47,166 nucleotides of DNA from DASUZD01 sp036377055 (GCA_036377055.1 DASUZD010000148.1:1-47166), one strand, 5' to 3'. Positions 1 to 9,040 are shown, counted from the first letter of the stretch. Notes: generated by a model from the letters alone, not told the origin. A program made the numbers and translations.

Positions 1-1
1 C

Positions 2-613
2 TTCATGCCGGACGCGGAGTCGACGCGGCTCTCGATCAGGATGCGCGCCGGCTCGCTCGGGCACCACATGGCGGCCGAGAAGGAGGAGCGCTTCAGCTCG
101 TGGCAGCACCAGGAGATGGGCCGGCTCGTCTGGGGGCTCGGCGCGATGGCGGCCGAGCGCGTCTTCTACGGCGAGACGTCGATGGGCGTCGGCGGCGACG
201 TGCAGAGCGTGACCACGGCGGCCGGCTTCATGGTCGGCGCGGCCTCGATGGGGCCCGAGCCGATCGACCTGAACGGGCGAGGCGAGGAGATCATGAAGCG
301 CTTCGAGGAGATCGGGACGCGCATCATGAACCGAACCGGCGCCGGCGGCCCCGGCGACGTGGAGCACAACCCCGTCGGCGCCGTCTTCGCCGACCCGGAG
401 AAGCGCGCGACCGCCGCGCGGATCCTCGGGCAGGCGTACGTCCACGCGCACACGTTCGTCGCGCACAACCGCGGCGCGATCGAGAAGATCGCGGACGTCG
501 TCGTGGAACGGCGCGAGCTCTACGGCGACGAGCTCGTCGAGCTGCTCCGGAGCGCGGGCCTCGAGCGGCCGGAAGTCGACCTGACGAAGGAGGAGTCCTG
601 GCCGGTCCTCTGA
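2..613 (+). CDS. FtsH-like M41 metallopeptidase, C-terminal part (cut by window start)
   Basis: The gene enters from the left edge; only about 203 C-terminal residues are visible and no start can be assigned. The stretch reading EERFSSWQHQEMGRL, then AAERVFYGETSMGVGGDVQ, matches the helical peptidase domain of FtsH-type AAA proteases, where an Asp in the GxxxD segment is the third zinc ligand. The HExxH motif and the AAA ATPase domain would lie upstream of the window, so a full-length membrane protease is inferred, not seen. The tail after PEVDLTKEESW is short, unlike the long variable tail of many FtsH proteins. It overlaps the next gene by several codons. Family assignment is good; a divergent FtsH paralogue rather than the housekeeping copy is possible. 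Confidence 0.8.
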   Translation, partial: FMPDAESTRLSIRMRAGSLGHHMAAEKEERFSSWQHQEMGRLVWGLGAMAAERVFYGETSMGVGGDVQSVTTAAGFMVGAASMGPEPIDLNGRGEEIMKRFEEIGTRIMNRTGAGGPGDVEHNPVGAVFADPEKRATAARILGQAYVHAHTFVAHNRGAIEKIADVVVERRELYGDELVELLRSAGLERPEVDLTKEESWPVL

Positions 614-1353
614 GCGCGCTGCCGTACTCGCGGCGGTTCGGGATCGTCTACCTGCTGCTCGCGGCCGTGATCGGCGGCGCGGTCGGCACGACGGTCGTCC
701 TCCTCTCGCGCGGCCCAAAGTCCGAGCCGCCTGCATGGTCCAGGTGGCAGCCGACCGGCGACGACACCGTCCGCATCCAGCAGATCGCCGAGCACGTCGG
801 CAAGAAGTACCGCCTCTCGGACGGCCGCCAGCTCGACGCGGTGATCGCAAGCCACCCGCGCGTCCAGAACCTCCCGATCGCCGCGATCGCGATCAAGCCG
901 CGGCAGACGGACGTGAACCAGGGGATCGCGGTCACGCGCGCCGACCGGAGCTGGGCGTTCAACCTCTGCGGCCTGGCGAAGGACTGCTCGATCGAGGCCG
1001 GCACTCCGGGCGAGCCGCGGGGCCGCCTGCTCCGCCGTGAGGCGCTCGAGCTCGCGCTCTACACCTTCAAGTACGTGCCTAGCTCGGAGACGGTCGTCAC
1101 GTTCCTGCCGCCCGCGGGAGGGAACACGCTCTACGCGCTCTTCTTCGACAAGGACTCGCTGCGCCGGCAGCTCACGCGGCCGCTGCGGATGACGATCCCG
1201 GTGGAATCCGCCACTGCGACCGAGGAGAACCCCGGCGCGCCGCCCGAGACGATCGACCGCCTGACCGTGCCGCACATCTACAAGTACGGCATCCGCCAGG
1301 CTCCGGACGGCAACGCCGTCCTCGTGCTCGACCCGCTCGCGATCGGCGGATAG
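598..1353 (+). CDS. Membrane-anchored protein of unknown function
   Basis: About 251 residues. I do not recognise a family. After a short basic N-terminus there is one hydrophobic segment (about residues 14-36, YLLLAAVIGGAVGTTVVLL), then a soluble extracytoplasmic-looking region with two cysteines (CGLAKDC) and no repeats. The start is uncertain: the frame lacks an ATG or GTG before the membrane segment, and a CTG at 598 sits a few bases after a GAAGGAGGAG ribosome site inside the end of the M41 gene. The overlap suggests translational coupling with that peptidase, so it could be a membrane partner of it, but this is inference from position only. Confidence 0.6.
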   Translation: MAGPLSALPYSRRFGIVYLLLAAVIGGAVGTTVVLLSRGPKSEPPAWSRWQPTGDDTVRIQQIAEHVGKKYRLSDGRQLDAVIASHPRVQNLPIAAIAIKPRQTDVNQGIAVTRADRSWAFNLCGLAKDCSIEAGTPGEPRGRLLRREALELALYTFKYVPSSETVVTFLPPAGGNTLYALFFDKDSLRRQLTRPLRMTIPVESATATEENPGAPPETIDRLTVPHIYKYGIRQAPDGNAVLVLDPLAIGG

Positions 1354-1384
1354 GTCCGGCGCAACCCGGGTAGGCCCGCGGGCG

Positions 1385-2821
1385 ATGAACGCCGCGGACG
1401 CACTCCTCCGGTTCGACACGGCGATCGGCGACGGCGCCGAGCGGCTCGTGCGGGCGCACCACCGCCGCCGGCTGCGCTCGCTCGGCTGGGAGCATGCGCT
1501 CGACCCGGCTCCCGGCGGCTGGCCGGCGGGCGATCCGCCGCCGCGACCGGGTTGCGCGCTCGAGGTGTTGATCGACGGCGAGGAGGCGCTGCCGCGAATC
1601 GCGGAGGAGCTTCCGCGCGCGGAGTCGCACGTCCACATCGCGGGCTGGTACTTCACGCCCCGCTTCCGCCTCGGCGACGCGGTGCTGCGCGAGCTCCTCG
1701 CCGAGCTCGCGGAGCGCGTCGACGTGCGCGTCCTCGTCTGGGCGGGCGCGCCGCTGCCGCTCTTTCACCCGTCACGGGCCGAGGTGCGCGACATGCGCGA
1801 AGAGCTGACGCGTGGGACGCGGATCCAGTGCGCGCTCGACGACCGCGAGCGGCCGCTGCACTGCCACCACGAGAAGCTCGTCGTCGTCGACGACCGGGTC
1901 GCCTTCGTCGGCGGGATCGACCTGACGGACTTCGGCGGCGACCGCGCCGACACGCACGACCATCCCGCGCGCGGCCGGCTCGGCTGGCACGACGCCGCCA
2001 CGCGCCTCGAAGGGCCGGTCGTCGCCGACGTCGCCGATCATTTCGCGCTTCGCTGGCGCGAGGTGACCGGCGCCGCGCTCCCGCGTCCGGAACCGCCGGC
2101 GCCCACGGGTGAGCTCGAGGTGCAGGCCGTCAGGACGGTGCCCGAGAGGATCTACCGCGCCGTGCCGCGAGGCGAGTTCCGGATCCTCAAGGCGTACGTG
2201 CGCGCGCTCCGGTCGGCGCGCCGGCTCGTCTACCTGGAGAGCCAGTTCCTCTGGTCGCCGGAGCTGGTCGAGATCCTCGCCGACAAGCTCCGTCGCCCGC
2301 CCGACGACGCGTTCCGGCTCGTCGTCCTGCTACCCGCGCGGCCGAAGGACGGCGGCGACGACACCCGCGGCCAGCTCGGCGTCCTGGCCGAGGCCGACGC
2401 GGGCGCCGGGCGGCTGCTCGCGTGCACGCTCTACCAGCGCGGCGGGGAGCGCGCGCAGCCCGTGTACGTCCACGCGAAGATCGGCATCGTCGACGACGAG
2501 TGGCTGACGGTCGGCTCGGCGAACCTGAACGAGCACTCGCTCTTCAACGACACCGAGCTCAACATCGTCTGCCGCGACCCGGCGCTCGTGCGCGAGACGC
2601 GGCTGCGCCTCTGGGCCGAGCACCTCGACCGGCCGCCGGGCGAGGTGGCCGGCGACCCGACGGACGTCGTCGACACGATCTGGAAGCCGCTGGCCGACGA
2701 GCAGCTCGAGCGGCGGCGGTCGTCGGCGCCGCTGACGCACAAGCTCGTTCGGCTTCCCGGCGTCTCCCGGCGCTCGCGCCGCCTGCTCGGCCCGCTTCAG
2801 GGCTTCGTGGTCGACGGCTGA
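1385..2821 (+). CDS. Phospholipase D-family protein (cardiolipin synthase-like)
   Basis: 478 residues with the two HxKxxxxD signatures that define the PLD superfamily: H162-x-K164 with D169 in HHEKLVVVDD, and a second copy near residue 363 in HAKIGIVDD, followed by the usual GSANLNEHS. The two half-sites form one active site that passes through a phospho-histidine intermediate. Family members include cardiolipin synthases and phosphatidyl transferases. Unlike classical cardiolipin synthases, no N-terminal membrane helices are visible, so the enzyme may be soluble or peripheral and its substrate is unknown. It is followed after 16 bases by the trehalose-synthase-like gene, so the two are probably co-transcribed. 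The ATG at 1385 has no strong ribosome site. Confidence 0.85.
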   Translation: MNAADALLRFDTAIGDGAERLVRAHHRRRLRSLGWEHALDPAPGGWPAGDPPPRPGCALEVLIDGEEALPRIAEELPRAESHVHIAGWYFTPRFRLGDAVLRELLAELAERVDVRVLVWAGAPLPLFHPSRAEVRDMREELTRGTRIQCALDDRERPLHCHHEKLVVVDDRVAFVGGIDLTDFGGDRADTHDHPARGRLGWHDAATRLEGPVVADVADHFALRWREVTGAALPRPEPPAPTGELEVQAVRTVPERIYRAVPRGEFRILKAYVRALRSARRLVYLESQFLWSPELVEILADKLRRPPDDAFRLVVLLPARPKDGGDDTRGQLGVLAEADAGAGRLLACTLYQRGGERAQPVYVHAKIGIVDDEWLTVGSANLNEHSLFNDTELNIVCRDPALVRETRLRLWAEHLDRPPGEVAGDPTDVVDTIWKPLADEQLERRRSSAPLTHKLVRLPGVSRRSRRLLGPLQGFVVDG

Positions 2822-2837
2822 GGGTAACGCTGCCCTC

Positions 2838-4475
2838 GTGGCGAGCGACCGCTGGTATCGGAACGCGATCGTCTACTCGCTCTCCGTCGAGACGTTCATG
2901 GACGGCAACGGCGACGGGTGCGGCGACTTCGCGGGCCTCCGGCGCAGGCTCGACTACCTCGAGAGCCTCGGCGTCGACGCCCTCTGGCTGACGCCCTTCC
3001 AGACGTCGCCGAACCGCGACGACGGATACGACGTCGCCGACTACTACTCGGTTGACCCCCGCTACGGCAGCGGCGGCGAGCTCGTCGACTTCATGCACGA
3101 GGCGGCGAGCAGAGGGATCCGCGTGCTCGTCGACCTGGTCGTGAATCACACCTCGGACCGCAACCCGTGGTTCCTCGCCGCGCGCCGCGACCGGTCGTCG
3201 CCGTACCACGACTGGTACGTCTGGGCCGACAAGCGGCCGCCGGACTGGGAGAGCGGGATGGTCTTCCCCGGCGAGCAGAGCACGACGTGGTCGTTCGCGC
3301 GTGAGGTCCGCCAGTGGTACTTCCACCGGTTCTACGACTTCCAGCCCGACCTGAACATGGCGAACCCGCGCGTGCGCGAGGAGGTGCGGCGCATCGTCGG
3401 GCTCTGGCTCCAGTTCGGCGTCGCTGGGTTCCGGATGGACGCGGTGCCGTTCGTCCTCGAGAAGCCGTCGACCGACGGCGGCCCGTCGCAAACGTGCTTC
3501 GAGTGGCTGCACGAGCTCCGCGACTTCCTCCAGTGGCGCGCGAACGAGGCGGTGCTCCTCGGTGAGGCGAACGTCGAGCCGCGCGAGTCCGCGAAGTACT
3601 TCGCGGACGGCGACGGGCTGCACATGATGTTCAACTTCTGGGTCAACCAGCACCTGTTCCTCGCGCTCGCAACCGGCGACGCGCGGCCGCTCGCGCGCGC
3701 GCTTCAGGCGACCCGCGCCCTCCCGCACGGCGCGCAGTGGGCGAACTTCCTCCGCAACCACGACGAGCTCGACCTCGGCCGCCTCGCCGACGGCGAGCAG
3801 GAGGCGACGTTCGCGGCGTTCGGGCCGGAGCCGCGGATGCAGCTGTACGGCCGCGGGATCCGGCGGCGGCTCGCGCCGATGCTCGGCGAGCGCGCCCGGA
3901 TCGAGCTCGCGTACAGCCTGCTCTTGTCGCTGCCGGGGACGCCCGTGATCCGGTACGGCGACGAGATCGGGATGGGCGACGACCTGTCGCTGAAGGATCG
4001 CGCCGCGATCAGGACGCCGATGCAGTGGTCACACGAGCGGAACGGCGGCTTCTCGAGCGCCGAGCGGCTGGTGCGCCCGATCGTGAGCCGCGGCCCGTAC
4101 GGCTTCGAGAGCGTCAACGTCGAGGAGCAGCGCCGGGACGCGGGCTCGCTCCTCCGTTGGCTGATGCGCATGATCCGGCTGCGCAAGGAGTGCCCCGAGA
4201 TCGGCTGGGGCGAGTGGTCGTCGCTGCCGACGCGGAGCCGCCACGTCCTCGCGCTCGTCTACCGCTGGCAGGGAAACGAGGTCGCCTGCATCCACAACCT
4301 CGACGACCGGCCGCACGACGTCTCGCTGCGCATCCCCGGCGAGCGGGGGCGTCTGCTCGCGAACCTGATCGAGGGCGACGAGAGCGTCGCCGACGCACGC
4401 GGCGTCCACAAGCTCGTCCTCGAGCCGTACGGCTACCGCTGGTACCGCGTCGGCGGCTTCGATTACGCCCTATGA
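2838..4475 (+). CDS. treS: GH13 trehalose synthase-like enzyme (maltose alpha-D-glucosyltransferase)
   Basis: 545 residues from a GTG start. The four GH13 regions are present: DLVVNH near residues 99-104; GFRMDA with nucleophile D201; LLGEAN with acid/base E243; and FLRNHDE with transition-state D309. The segments QWYFHRFYDFQPDLN, FLRNHDELDL, GIRRRLAPML, SLPGTPVIRYGDEIGMGDD and RTPMQWS closely follow the TreS subfamily, which converts maltose to trehalose in the cytoplasm. Length also fits TreS without a fused maltokinase. It could instead be a related alpha-glucosidase; the active-site set alone does not settle that. It lies 16 bases after the PLD gene and overlaps the tail of the convergent downstream gene by 6 bases. 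Confidence 0.8.
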   Translation: MASDRWYRNAIVYSLSVETFMDGNGDGCGDFAGLRRRLDYLESLGVDALWLTPFQTSPNRDDGYDVADYYSVDPRYGSGGELVDFMHEAASRGIRVLVDLVVNHTSDRNPWFLAARRDRSSPYHDWYVWADKRPPDWESGMVFPGEQSTTWSFAREVRQWYFHRFYDFQPDLNMANPRVREEVRRIVGLWLQFGVAGFRMDAVPFVLEKPSTDGGPSQTCFEWLHELRDFLQWRANEAVLLGEANVEPRESAKYFADGDGLHMMFNFWVNQHLFLALATGDARPLARALQATRALPHGAQWANFLRNHDELDLGRLADGEQEATFAAFGPEPRMQLYGRGIRRRLAPMLGERARIELAYSLLLSLPGTPVIRYGDEIGMGDDLSLKDRAAIRTPMQWSHERNGGFSSAERLVRPIVSRGPYGFESVNVEEQRRDAGSLLRWLMRMIRLRKECPEIGWGEWSSLPTRSRHVLALVYRWQGNEVACIHNLDDRPHDVSLRIPGERGRLLANLIEGDESVADARGVHKLVLEPYGYRWYRVGGFDYAL

Positions 4476-5045
4476 GAAGGGTTTCGTGGTCATGTCGGCC
4501 ACGACGAGCAGCAGGACGGCGATGTCGAAGCGCGCGACGAGCAGGATGCGCTGGATCGTCGCCTGCGTCTCCGGCGCCGCCGGGCTCTTCTCCTTCATCA
4601 GCGCGTCGATCTTCTTCGCGAGCGGCGAGAGGACGAATACCCCGGTGACGAAGGTGAGGCCGTAGCCGACGAGCCCCGCCACCACCCAGAACTTCCCCCA
4701 GCCCCAGTCGATGTTGATCATCATCGCGATCCCGAGCAGGAGGACGAGCAATCCGGCAGGCGCGAAGAGCCGCTCGCCGGCGAACGCCGCCTGACGGGCG
4801 AGCGTCGCGATCTCGTTCGGGTCGTCCGAGCGCTCGGCGCGCAGGCCGAGCGGGGTCAGCAGGAGCCCGCCGCCGACCCAGAAGACCGCGAGGGCCACGT
4901 GGATGACGCGAAAGAGCGCGTACCAGTTGGTGTAGAAGGCGGGTTGGAACGCGAAGATGACGAGCAGCACGGCGACTGCGACGCCGATCGCGACGGTGAT
5001 TGCGGCTGAGGAGCGGCGTGGCGCCGCGGCGGAGGTCGTGTCCAT
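4470..5045 (-). CDS. DUF2269-like integral membrane protein
   Basis: 191 residues with four hydrophobic segments, roughly at 18-40, 44-70, 95-115 and 118-140, plus a hydrophobic C-terminal stretch (ARFDIAVLLLVVADMT). The pattern RVIHVALAVFWVGGGLLL early in the protein, with an Arg in a late helix, resembles DUF2269/CopD-like four-helix membrane proteins, where conserved His residues are suspected to bind heme or metal. Function is unknown. The ATG at 5045 follows no obvious ribosome site. Its stop overlaps the end of the convergent trehalose-synthase-like gene. Confidence 0.7.
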   Translation of the reverse strand: MDTTSAAAPRRSSAAITVAIGVAVAVLLVIFAFQPAFYTNWYALFRVIHVALAVFWVGGGLLLTPLGLRAERSDDPNEIATLARQAAFAGERLFAPAGLLVLLLGIAMMINIDWGWGKFWVVAGLVGYGLTFVTGVFVLSPLAKKIDALMKEKSPAAPETQATIQRILLVARFDIAVLLLVVADMTTKPFS

Positions 5046-5074
5046 AGGGCGGAGTCATACGGATCGCGCCGGCC

Positions 5075-7048
5075 CTACCGCAACGGGAGCCGGTCGAACG
5101 GCGTGAGCCGGATCCGTGCCCCGTCGGCGTAGACGAGCCCGACGTCCGCGAATCGTGCCAGCGTCCCGGGTCCGACGATTCTGTCGGCGCCGTCCGCGAG
5201 CCGGAGCACGTGCACCTGCCCGTCGAGGACGTAGGCGGCGAGGCCGTGGGCGACGTCGCCGAGAAGGAGGCGCGGCGGCTGGCGGCAGCTCGGGTCGCCG
5301 TAGTAGTCGCATGCATGACCGGCCGGCTGCGCCGGGAGCGGCCAGGCGGCGCGCAGGCTGCCGCTGAAGGCGTCGTAGACGCGCAGCTCGCCGCCCGCCG
5401 CGAGGACGAGGTCGGAGCCGCTCAGCTCGGCCGCGAGCGTCGGCACGGGCAGCGAGAGCAGGATCGACCCGTCGGTCGCGAGGATCCGCGTCTCGTTGGT
5501 GCCGCTGACGACGATCCGGCCGGCGTCGACGTCGAGCGGCGTGTACGGCCCCGGGCTCGACGAAAGCGCCGGGCACGGGCACCCGCCCGGATCGACCCGC
5601 TCCACTGACTGCCGGTCGACGACGAGACCGCCGGTGTCGTAGTGGGACGCCCACGAGCTCTGCACGAGCAGCGACCCAGCGCCGACGGCCGTCCCCGTGC
5701 CGTTGATCGGAGCGCTGCCGAGGCAACCGGTTCCGTCTCGCAGCTCGATCCGCGGCGAGCCGATCGTCGCCTCGTACGCGTCCCAATAGAAGCAGAGACC
5801 CCAGCCCTTCTCCCACCAGGCGAGGCGGTCGCCCGCGAGCGCGAGCGAGTAGACGTGGCCGCGGCTGTAAGTCGCGCGACACTCGCCAGGGCTCCAGACC
5901 GTGACGACCGCGCCGGTCGCGGGCGTCCAGGCGGAGACGCCGCCGCAGGCGACGAAGGCGGCGCGGCCGCCGTCGGCGACGAGCTCCTGGACCGGGCCGC
6001 CGGCGAAGACGCCGTCGACCTGCTGCGGTGGCCGGTACTGCAGGCCTCGCGCCCTCGTCGCCCAGGCGGCGGCGACGATCTGGCCGCCGTACGGCTTCGC
6101 CGCCGACACGACCGTCGCGACGTGCCCGCTCGGGGTGACGGTCTGGACGTCGCCGGTCGAGATCGCGTCGCCGTTGCTGCTCTCGCCGCTGTACTGGACG
6201 TAGAGCAGCCGGCGCCCGTCCGGCGACCAGGAGAGGTCCCGGCCGGCGGCGTGCAGCACGCGCACGCGAAGGGTCCGCGTGTCGAGGAGGCGGATGTTCC
6301 CTCCGACGGCGAACGCCACGAGCCGGCCGCTCGGCGCGAACGCGAGCTCGAGCCGAAAGAGCTGGAGGAAGTCTTCCGAGAAACGGTAGACGAGGCGCGT
6401 CCGGCCGCTCGCGATGGCGACGAGGTAGATCCCCTCGCGCGTCGCGTACGCGATCCGGCGGCCGTCCGGCGCCCAGTCGAACGTCGCCGGCTGCTCGTGG
6501 ACGAGCACGCGCTCGTGCCCGCCGCGAAGCAGGGTCAGCCCCGCGCTGACGAAGGCGAGGGTCTTCCCGTCGGGCGACCAGCGCAGCCTCCCCACGCTGC
6601 GGCTGTCGACGATCCGGTCCGCTCCCGTCGTCGTGAGGACGTGAATCCCGGTATCCGGCGTCGAGTACGCGAGCCGGCGGGAGTCGGGGGCCCAGGCGGC
6701 GCCCTGCGCGATGCCGATCGCTCGCGCGCCGGTCCCGTCGGCATTTGCGACCCAGAGCGTCTGTGGCTCGTACCCGACGCCTGCGCTCCAGTAGGCGAGC
6801 CGGCGGCCGTCCGGCGACGGGAGCGGACGCGCGAAGCCGCAGGCAGCCGGCGAGTAGCACGGCCCAGCGGGGCGGTCGAACGTCACCTGGCCGAGCGGAC
6901 TGCGACCGGTCGGATCGGCGGCGAAGATCTGCGTCGAACCGGTCCAGTCGCCCGCGTAGAGGATCCGCGGCTGCGCCGTCGTCGCATGCGCGGCCGGCGC
7001 GAGAGCCGCCGTGAGGACCCCGATCGCGAGCGCAGCCTTGAGGCTCAT
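5075..7048 (-). CDS. Secreted TolB/WD40-like beta-propeller protein
   Basis: About 657 residues from the ATG at 7048, chosen because it begins a clean signal peptide (MSLKAALAIGVLTAALAPA, then AHA as a cleavage site). ATGs at 7081 and 7108 would add a polar leader. The body contains repeated blades of the PD40/TolB kind: SPDGRRLAYWSAG, APDSRRLAYST, SPDGKTLAFVSAG, APDGRRIAYAT and SPDGRRLLYVQ. These are typical of exported propellers used as binding scaffolds. The C-terminal half loses the SPDG motif but retains short beta repeats and several Cys pairs. No enzyme domain is visible. It lies 29 bases downstream of the DUF2269-like gene on the same strand. Confidence 0.75.
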   Translation of the reverse strand: MSLKAALAIGVLTAALAPAAHATTAQPRILYAGDWTGSTQIFAADPTGRSPLGQVTFDRPAGPCYSPAACGFARPLPSPDGRRLAYWSAGVGYEPQTLWVANADGTGARAIGIAQGAAWAPDSRRLAYSTPDTGIHVLTTTGADRIVDSRSVGRLRWSPDGKTLAFVSAGLTLLRGGHERVLVHEQPATFDWAPDGRRIAYATREGIYLVAIASGRTRLVYRFSEDFLQLFRLELAFAPSGRLVAFAVGGNIRLLDTRTLRVRVLHAAGRDLSWSPDGRRLLYVQYSGESSNGDAISTGDVQTVTPSGHVATVVSAAKPYGGQIVAAAWATRARGLQYRPPQQVDGVFAGGPVQELVADGGRAAFVACGGVSAWTPATGAVVTVWSPGECRATYSRGHVYSLALAGDRLAWWEKGWGLCFYWDAYEATIGSPRIELRDGTGCLGSAPINGTGTAVGAGSLLVQSSWASHYDTGGLVVDRQSVERVDPGGCPCPALSSSPGPYTPLDVDAGRIVVSGTNETRILATDGSILLSLPVPTLAAELSGSDLVLAAGGELRVYDAFSGSLRAAWPLPAQPAGHACDYYGDPSCRQPPRLLLGDVAHGLAAYVLDGQVHVLRLADGADRIVGPGTLARFADVGLVYADGARIRLTPFDRLPLR

Positions 7049-7204
7049 CGACCGGACGCTAACGCTCGTCTGTGAGCGCATTGGAAGCGATCCGTGAGTC
7101 GAATGCAACGAAACCGAGAAGCTCCAGCGCGATCTTTACCGCTTTCAAGTTCCCCCTTTTGGGGGTAGGCCGGGTGGCCCCGGACCGCCGACAACGAGTC
7201 CTAT

Positions 7205-7310
7205 ACGGGGGGACGGGGTAGCCGCAGCCCCGCAGGAAGCTCATGCTCTCCCATAGCTCTTCCTGCTCCCGGTCGTAGCCGAAGGGCGGCTCCCGAGGCC
7301 GCCCTTCGCA
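7205..7310. ncRNA. Candidate structured RNA: three consecutive hairpins
   Basis: The gene-free interval contains three adjacent perfect inverted repeats: CGGGG/CCCCG at 7214-7218 and 7228-7232, CAGGAAG/CTTCCTG at 7233-7239 and 7259-7265, and a 10-bp stem at 7281-7307. A further CCCCC-TTTT-GGGGG hairpin sits at 7152-7165. On the plus strand the last stem would end an RNA of about 100 nt; on the minus strand the set would be the trailer of the alpha-glucosidase transcript. I do not recognise a known RNA family. This rests on secondary-structure potential only, in GC-rich DNA where stems form easily. Confidence 0.25.
7281..7307 (-). terminator. Probable terminator hairpin after the alpha-glucosidase gene
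   Basis: A perfect 10-bp stem, GAAGGGCGGC at 7281-7290 and GCCGCCCTTC at 7298-7307 around a 7-base loop, starts 7 bases after the stop of the alpha-glucosidase gene read on the minus strand. There is no T-run, as is common in high-GC actinobacteria. It may act in both directions. Confidence 0.5.
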
Positions 7311-7313
7311 TTT

Positions 7314-8810
7314 CTACGCAGCGAAGATCCGAGCCTCGTCACCCGCTAGCTCGCCCGCGGCCGGGTCTGCGTGGGTCGAGAGCAGGACGCGCGCCCCGGC
7401 CGCCTCGGCCGGAATCGGACGCGGAAACGGCGCGAAGTTCAGCGCGACGACGAGCCGATCGTCTTCGTGCTCGCGCACGTACGCGAAGACGTCGGGCGCC
7501 GCGCGGAGCGAGCGGTACGTGCCGTGCTGGAGCGCAGGCCTCGCGCGCCGAAGCGCCGTCAGCGACCGGTACAGCTCGAGCGTCGACTGCGGGTCGGCCT
7601 CCTGCACGGAGACGGCGAACCGGTCGGCGTCGGGATGCGTCGGCAGCCACGGCCGGCCGCGCGTGAAGCCGCTGCCAGGCCCCGTCTCCCACGGCATCGG
7701 CACGCGCTCGGGGTCCCGCCCGTCGACGTCGACGACCGCCTCGGGCTGAATGCCGGCGTCGGTCAGCCCCAGCTCCTCGCCCTGGTAGAGAAAGGCCGTC
7801 CCGCGGAGCGTCAGAAGCATGGCCGCCGCAACGCGCGCTCGCGCCGGGCCGTAGCGCGTCGCAGTCCGCGAGTGGTCGTGATTGTTCATGCACCACGCGG
7901 GCCAACCGCCCTCGGCGGTCAGGAGCTCGAACTCCTCGACCGTGATCCGGAAGCGCTCTGCCGACCACGGAAGCCCCAGGAAGAAGAAGTTGTGGACGAG
8001 GTGCAGCTCGTCGCCCGACGTGATGTACGGGGCGAGCGCACGCTGGTCGCGGAGATGGACCTCCCCCACCGCCAAGCGATCGCCGTCGAACTCCTCCAGG
8101 ACCTGGCGGATCCGTGCGAGTCGCGGGTGGACGGACGGCCAGTTCTCGTCGTGGCGGCGTCCAGGCTCGTTATCCCGAAGCGCCGGGTCCTTCCCGATCT
8201 TGTGCGCCACGTCGATGCGGAACCCGTCGACGCCGCGCCGAAGCCAGAAGCGCAGCACCTCGTGCATCGCCGCTTCGGCGGCGGGCTCGTCCCAGTTCAG
8301 GTCGGGCTGCTGCGGAAGGAACGAGTGCAGGTACCAGTCGCCGGTCGCCGGGTCCTTCGTCCACGCCGGCCGCTGCTCCTCCCTGAAGCTCGTGGTCCAG
8401 TTGTTGGGCGGCTTTTCGCCTGATCGCCAGACGTACCAGTCGCGCTTCGCGGCGTCACGCGTCTCCCGCGAGTCCACGAACCACGGATGGACGTCCGACG
8501 TGTGGTTGGGGACGAAGTCGAGGAGCACCCTCAGCCCGAGCTCGTGGGCGCGCGCGATCAGCGCGTCCGCATCCGCGAGGCTGCCGAAGAGCGGATCGAC
8601 GTCGGTGTGGTCGGAGATGTCGTACCCGCCGTCAGCCATCGGCGAGCGGTAGATCGGCGAGAGCCAGACCGCGTCGGCGCCCAGATCCGCGACGTGCCGG
8701 AGACGCTCGATCACGCCGGGGAGGTCCCCGAAGCCGTCGCCGTCCGAGTCGGCGAACGAGAGCGGATAGATCTGGTAGACGACGGCGGAGCGCCACCAAG
8801 GGACGGACAT
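7314..8810 (-). CDS. GH13 alpha-glucosidase / oligo-1,6-glucosidase family
   Basis: 498 residues. GH13 regions are all present: DFVPNH near residues 98-103, GFRIDV with nucleophile D200, AVGEVH with acid/base E250, and NNHDHSR with D312. The N-terminal WWRSAVVYQIYPLSFADSDG and the GGYDISDHTDVDP segment are typical of alpha-glucosidases that release glucose from short malto- or isomalto-oligosaccharides in the cytoplasm. The residue after the first-region NH motif (NHTSD) is Thr, which in this family often goes with alpha-1,4 preference, but specificity cannot be fixed from sequence alone. ATG start at 8810. It is 9 bases downstream of a small membrane-protein gene and probably shares its promoter. 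Confidence 0.9.
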   Translation of the reverse strand: MSVPWWRSAVVYQIYPLSFADSDGDGFGDLPGVIERLRHVADLGADAVWLSPIYRSPMADGGYDISDHTDVDPLFGSLADADALIARAHELGLRVLLDFVPNHTSDVHPWFVDSRETRDAAKRDWYVWRSGEKPPNNWTTSFREEQRPAWTKDPATGDWYLHSFLPQQPDLNWDEPAAEAAMHEVLRFWLRRGVDGFRIDVAHKIGKDPALRDNEPGRRHDENWPSVHPRLARIRQVLEEFDGDRLAVGEVHLRDQRALAPYITSGDELHLVHNFFFLGLPWSAERFRITVEEFELLTAEGGWPAWCMNNHDHSRTATRYGPARARVAAAMLLTLRGTAFLYQGEELGLTDAGIQPEAVVDVDGRDPERVPMPWETGPGSGFTRGRPWLPTHPDADRFAVSVQEADPQSTLELYRSLTALRRARPALQHGTYRSLRAAPDVFAYVREHEDDRLVVALNFAPFPRPIPAEAAGARVLLSTHADPAAGELAGDEARIFAA

Positions 8811-8819
8811 CCCGACTCC

Positions 8820-8990
8820 TTACGGGAGCCGGTGAAAGCCCGCGAGCCAGAAGACAGCGAGCAGGCCGAAGAAGAGCACGAACGACAGGACGAAGTAGAG
8901 CGGTCGGTATCCGCGCCGCCACGGCGGCGGCCCGCGAAACTCGTCGGCGCGCCAGTCGCTCCAGGTGTAGCCGCGCGGGATGCGCCTCAT
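8820..8990 (-). CDS. Small single-pass membrane protein (56 aa)
   Basis: A 56-residue frame starting MRRIPRGYTWSDWRAD and ending GFHRLP. The first 30 residues are charged and proline-rich (FRGPPPWRRGYRP), followed by one strongly hydrophobic segment (about residues 31-50, LYFVLSFVLFFGLLAVFWLA). The layout suggests a cytoplasmic N-terminus and one membrane helix. Its stop is 9 bases before the alpha-glucosidase start, so the two form a likely operon. No family recognised. The composition is unlike random high-GC sequence, which supports it being real. Confidence 0.6.
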   Translation of the reverse strand: MRRIPRGYTWSDWRADEFRGPPPWRRGYRPLYFVLSFVLFFGLLAVFWLAGFHRLP

Positions 8991-9040
8991 CCCTCGGAGC
9001 CTAGACTCCGACAGTCACTCGCTCGCGCATCTGCATCGCG

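Noticed and set aside
2559..3761. Long minus-strand open frame opposite the trehalose-synthase-like gene
   Set aside because: Arg/Val/Glu-rich translation with no domain, opposite a clearly conserved GH13 enzyme. Such frames are common in high-GC DNA.
5055..6860. Long minus-strand open frame in another frame of the propeller gene
   Set aside because: Translation is almost all Arg, Ala and Pro; the SPDG-repeat frame is the real one.
5642..7075. Long plus-strand open frame across the propeller gene
   Set aside because: Antisense to the secreted propeller, no domain, Arg/Ala/Glu-rich composition.
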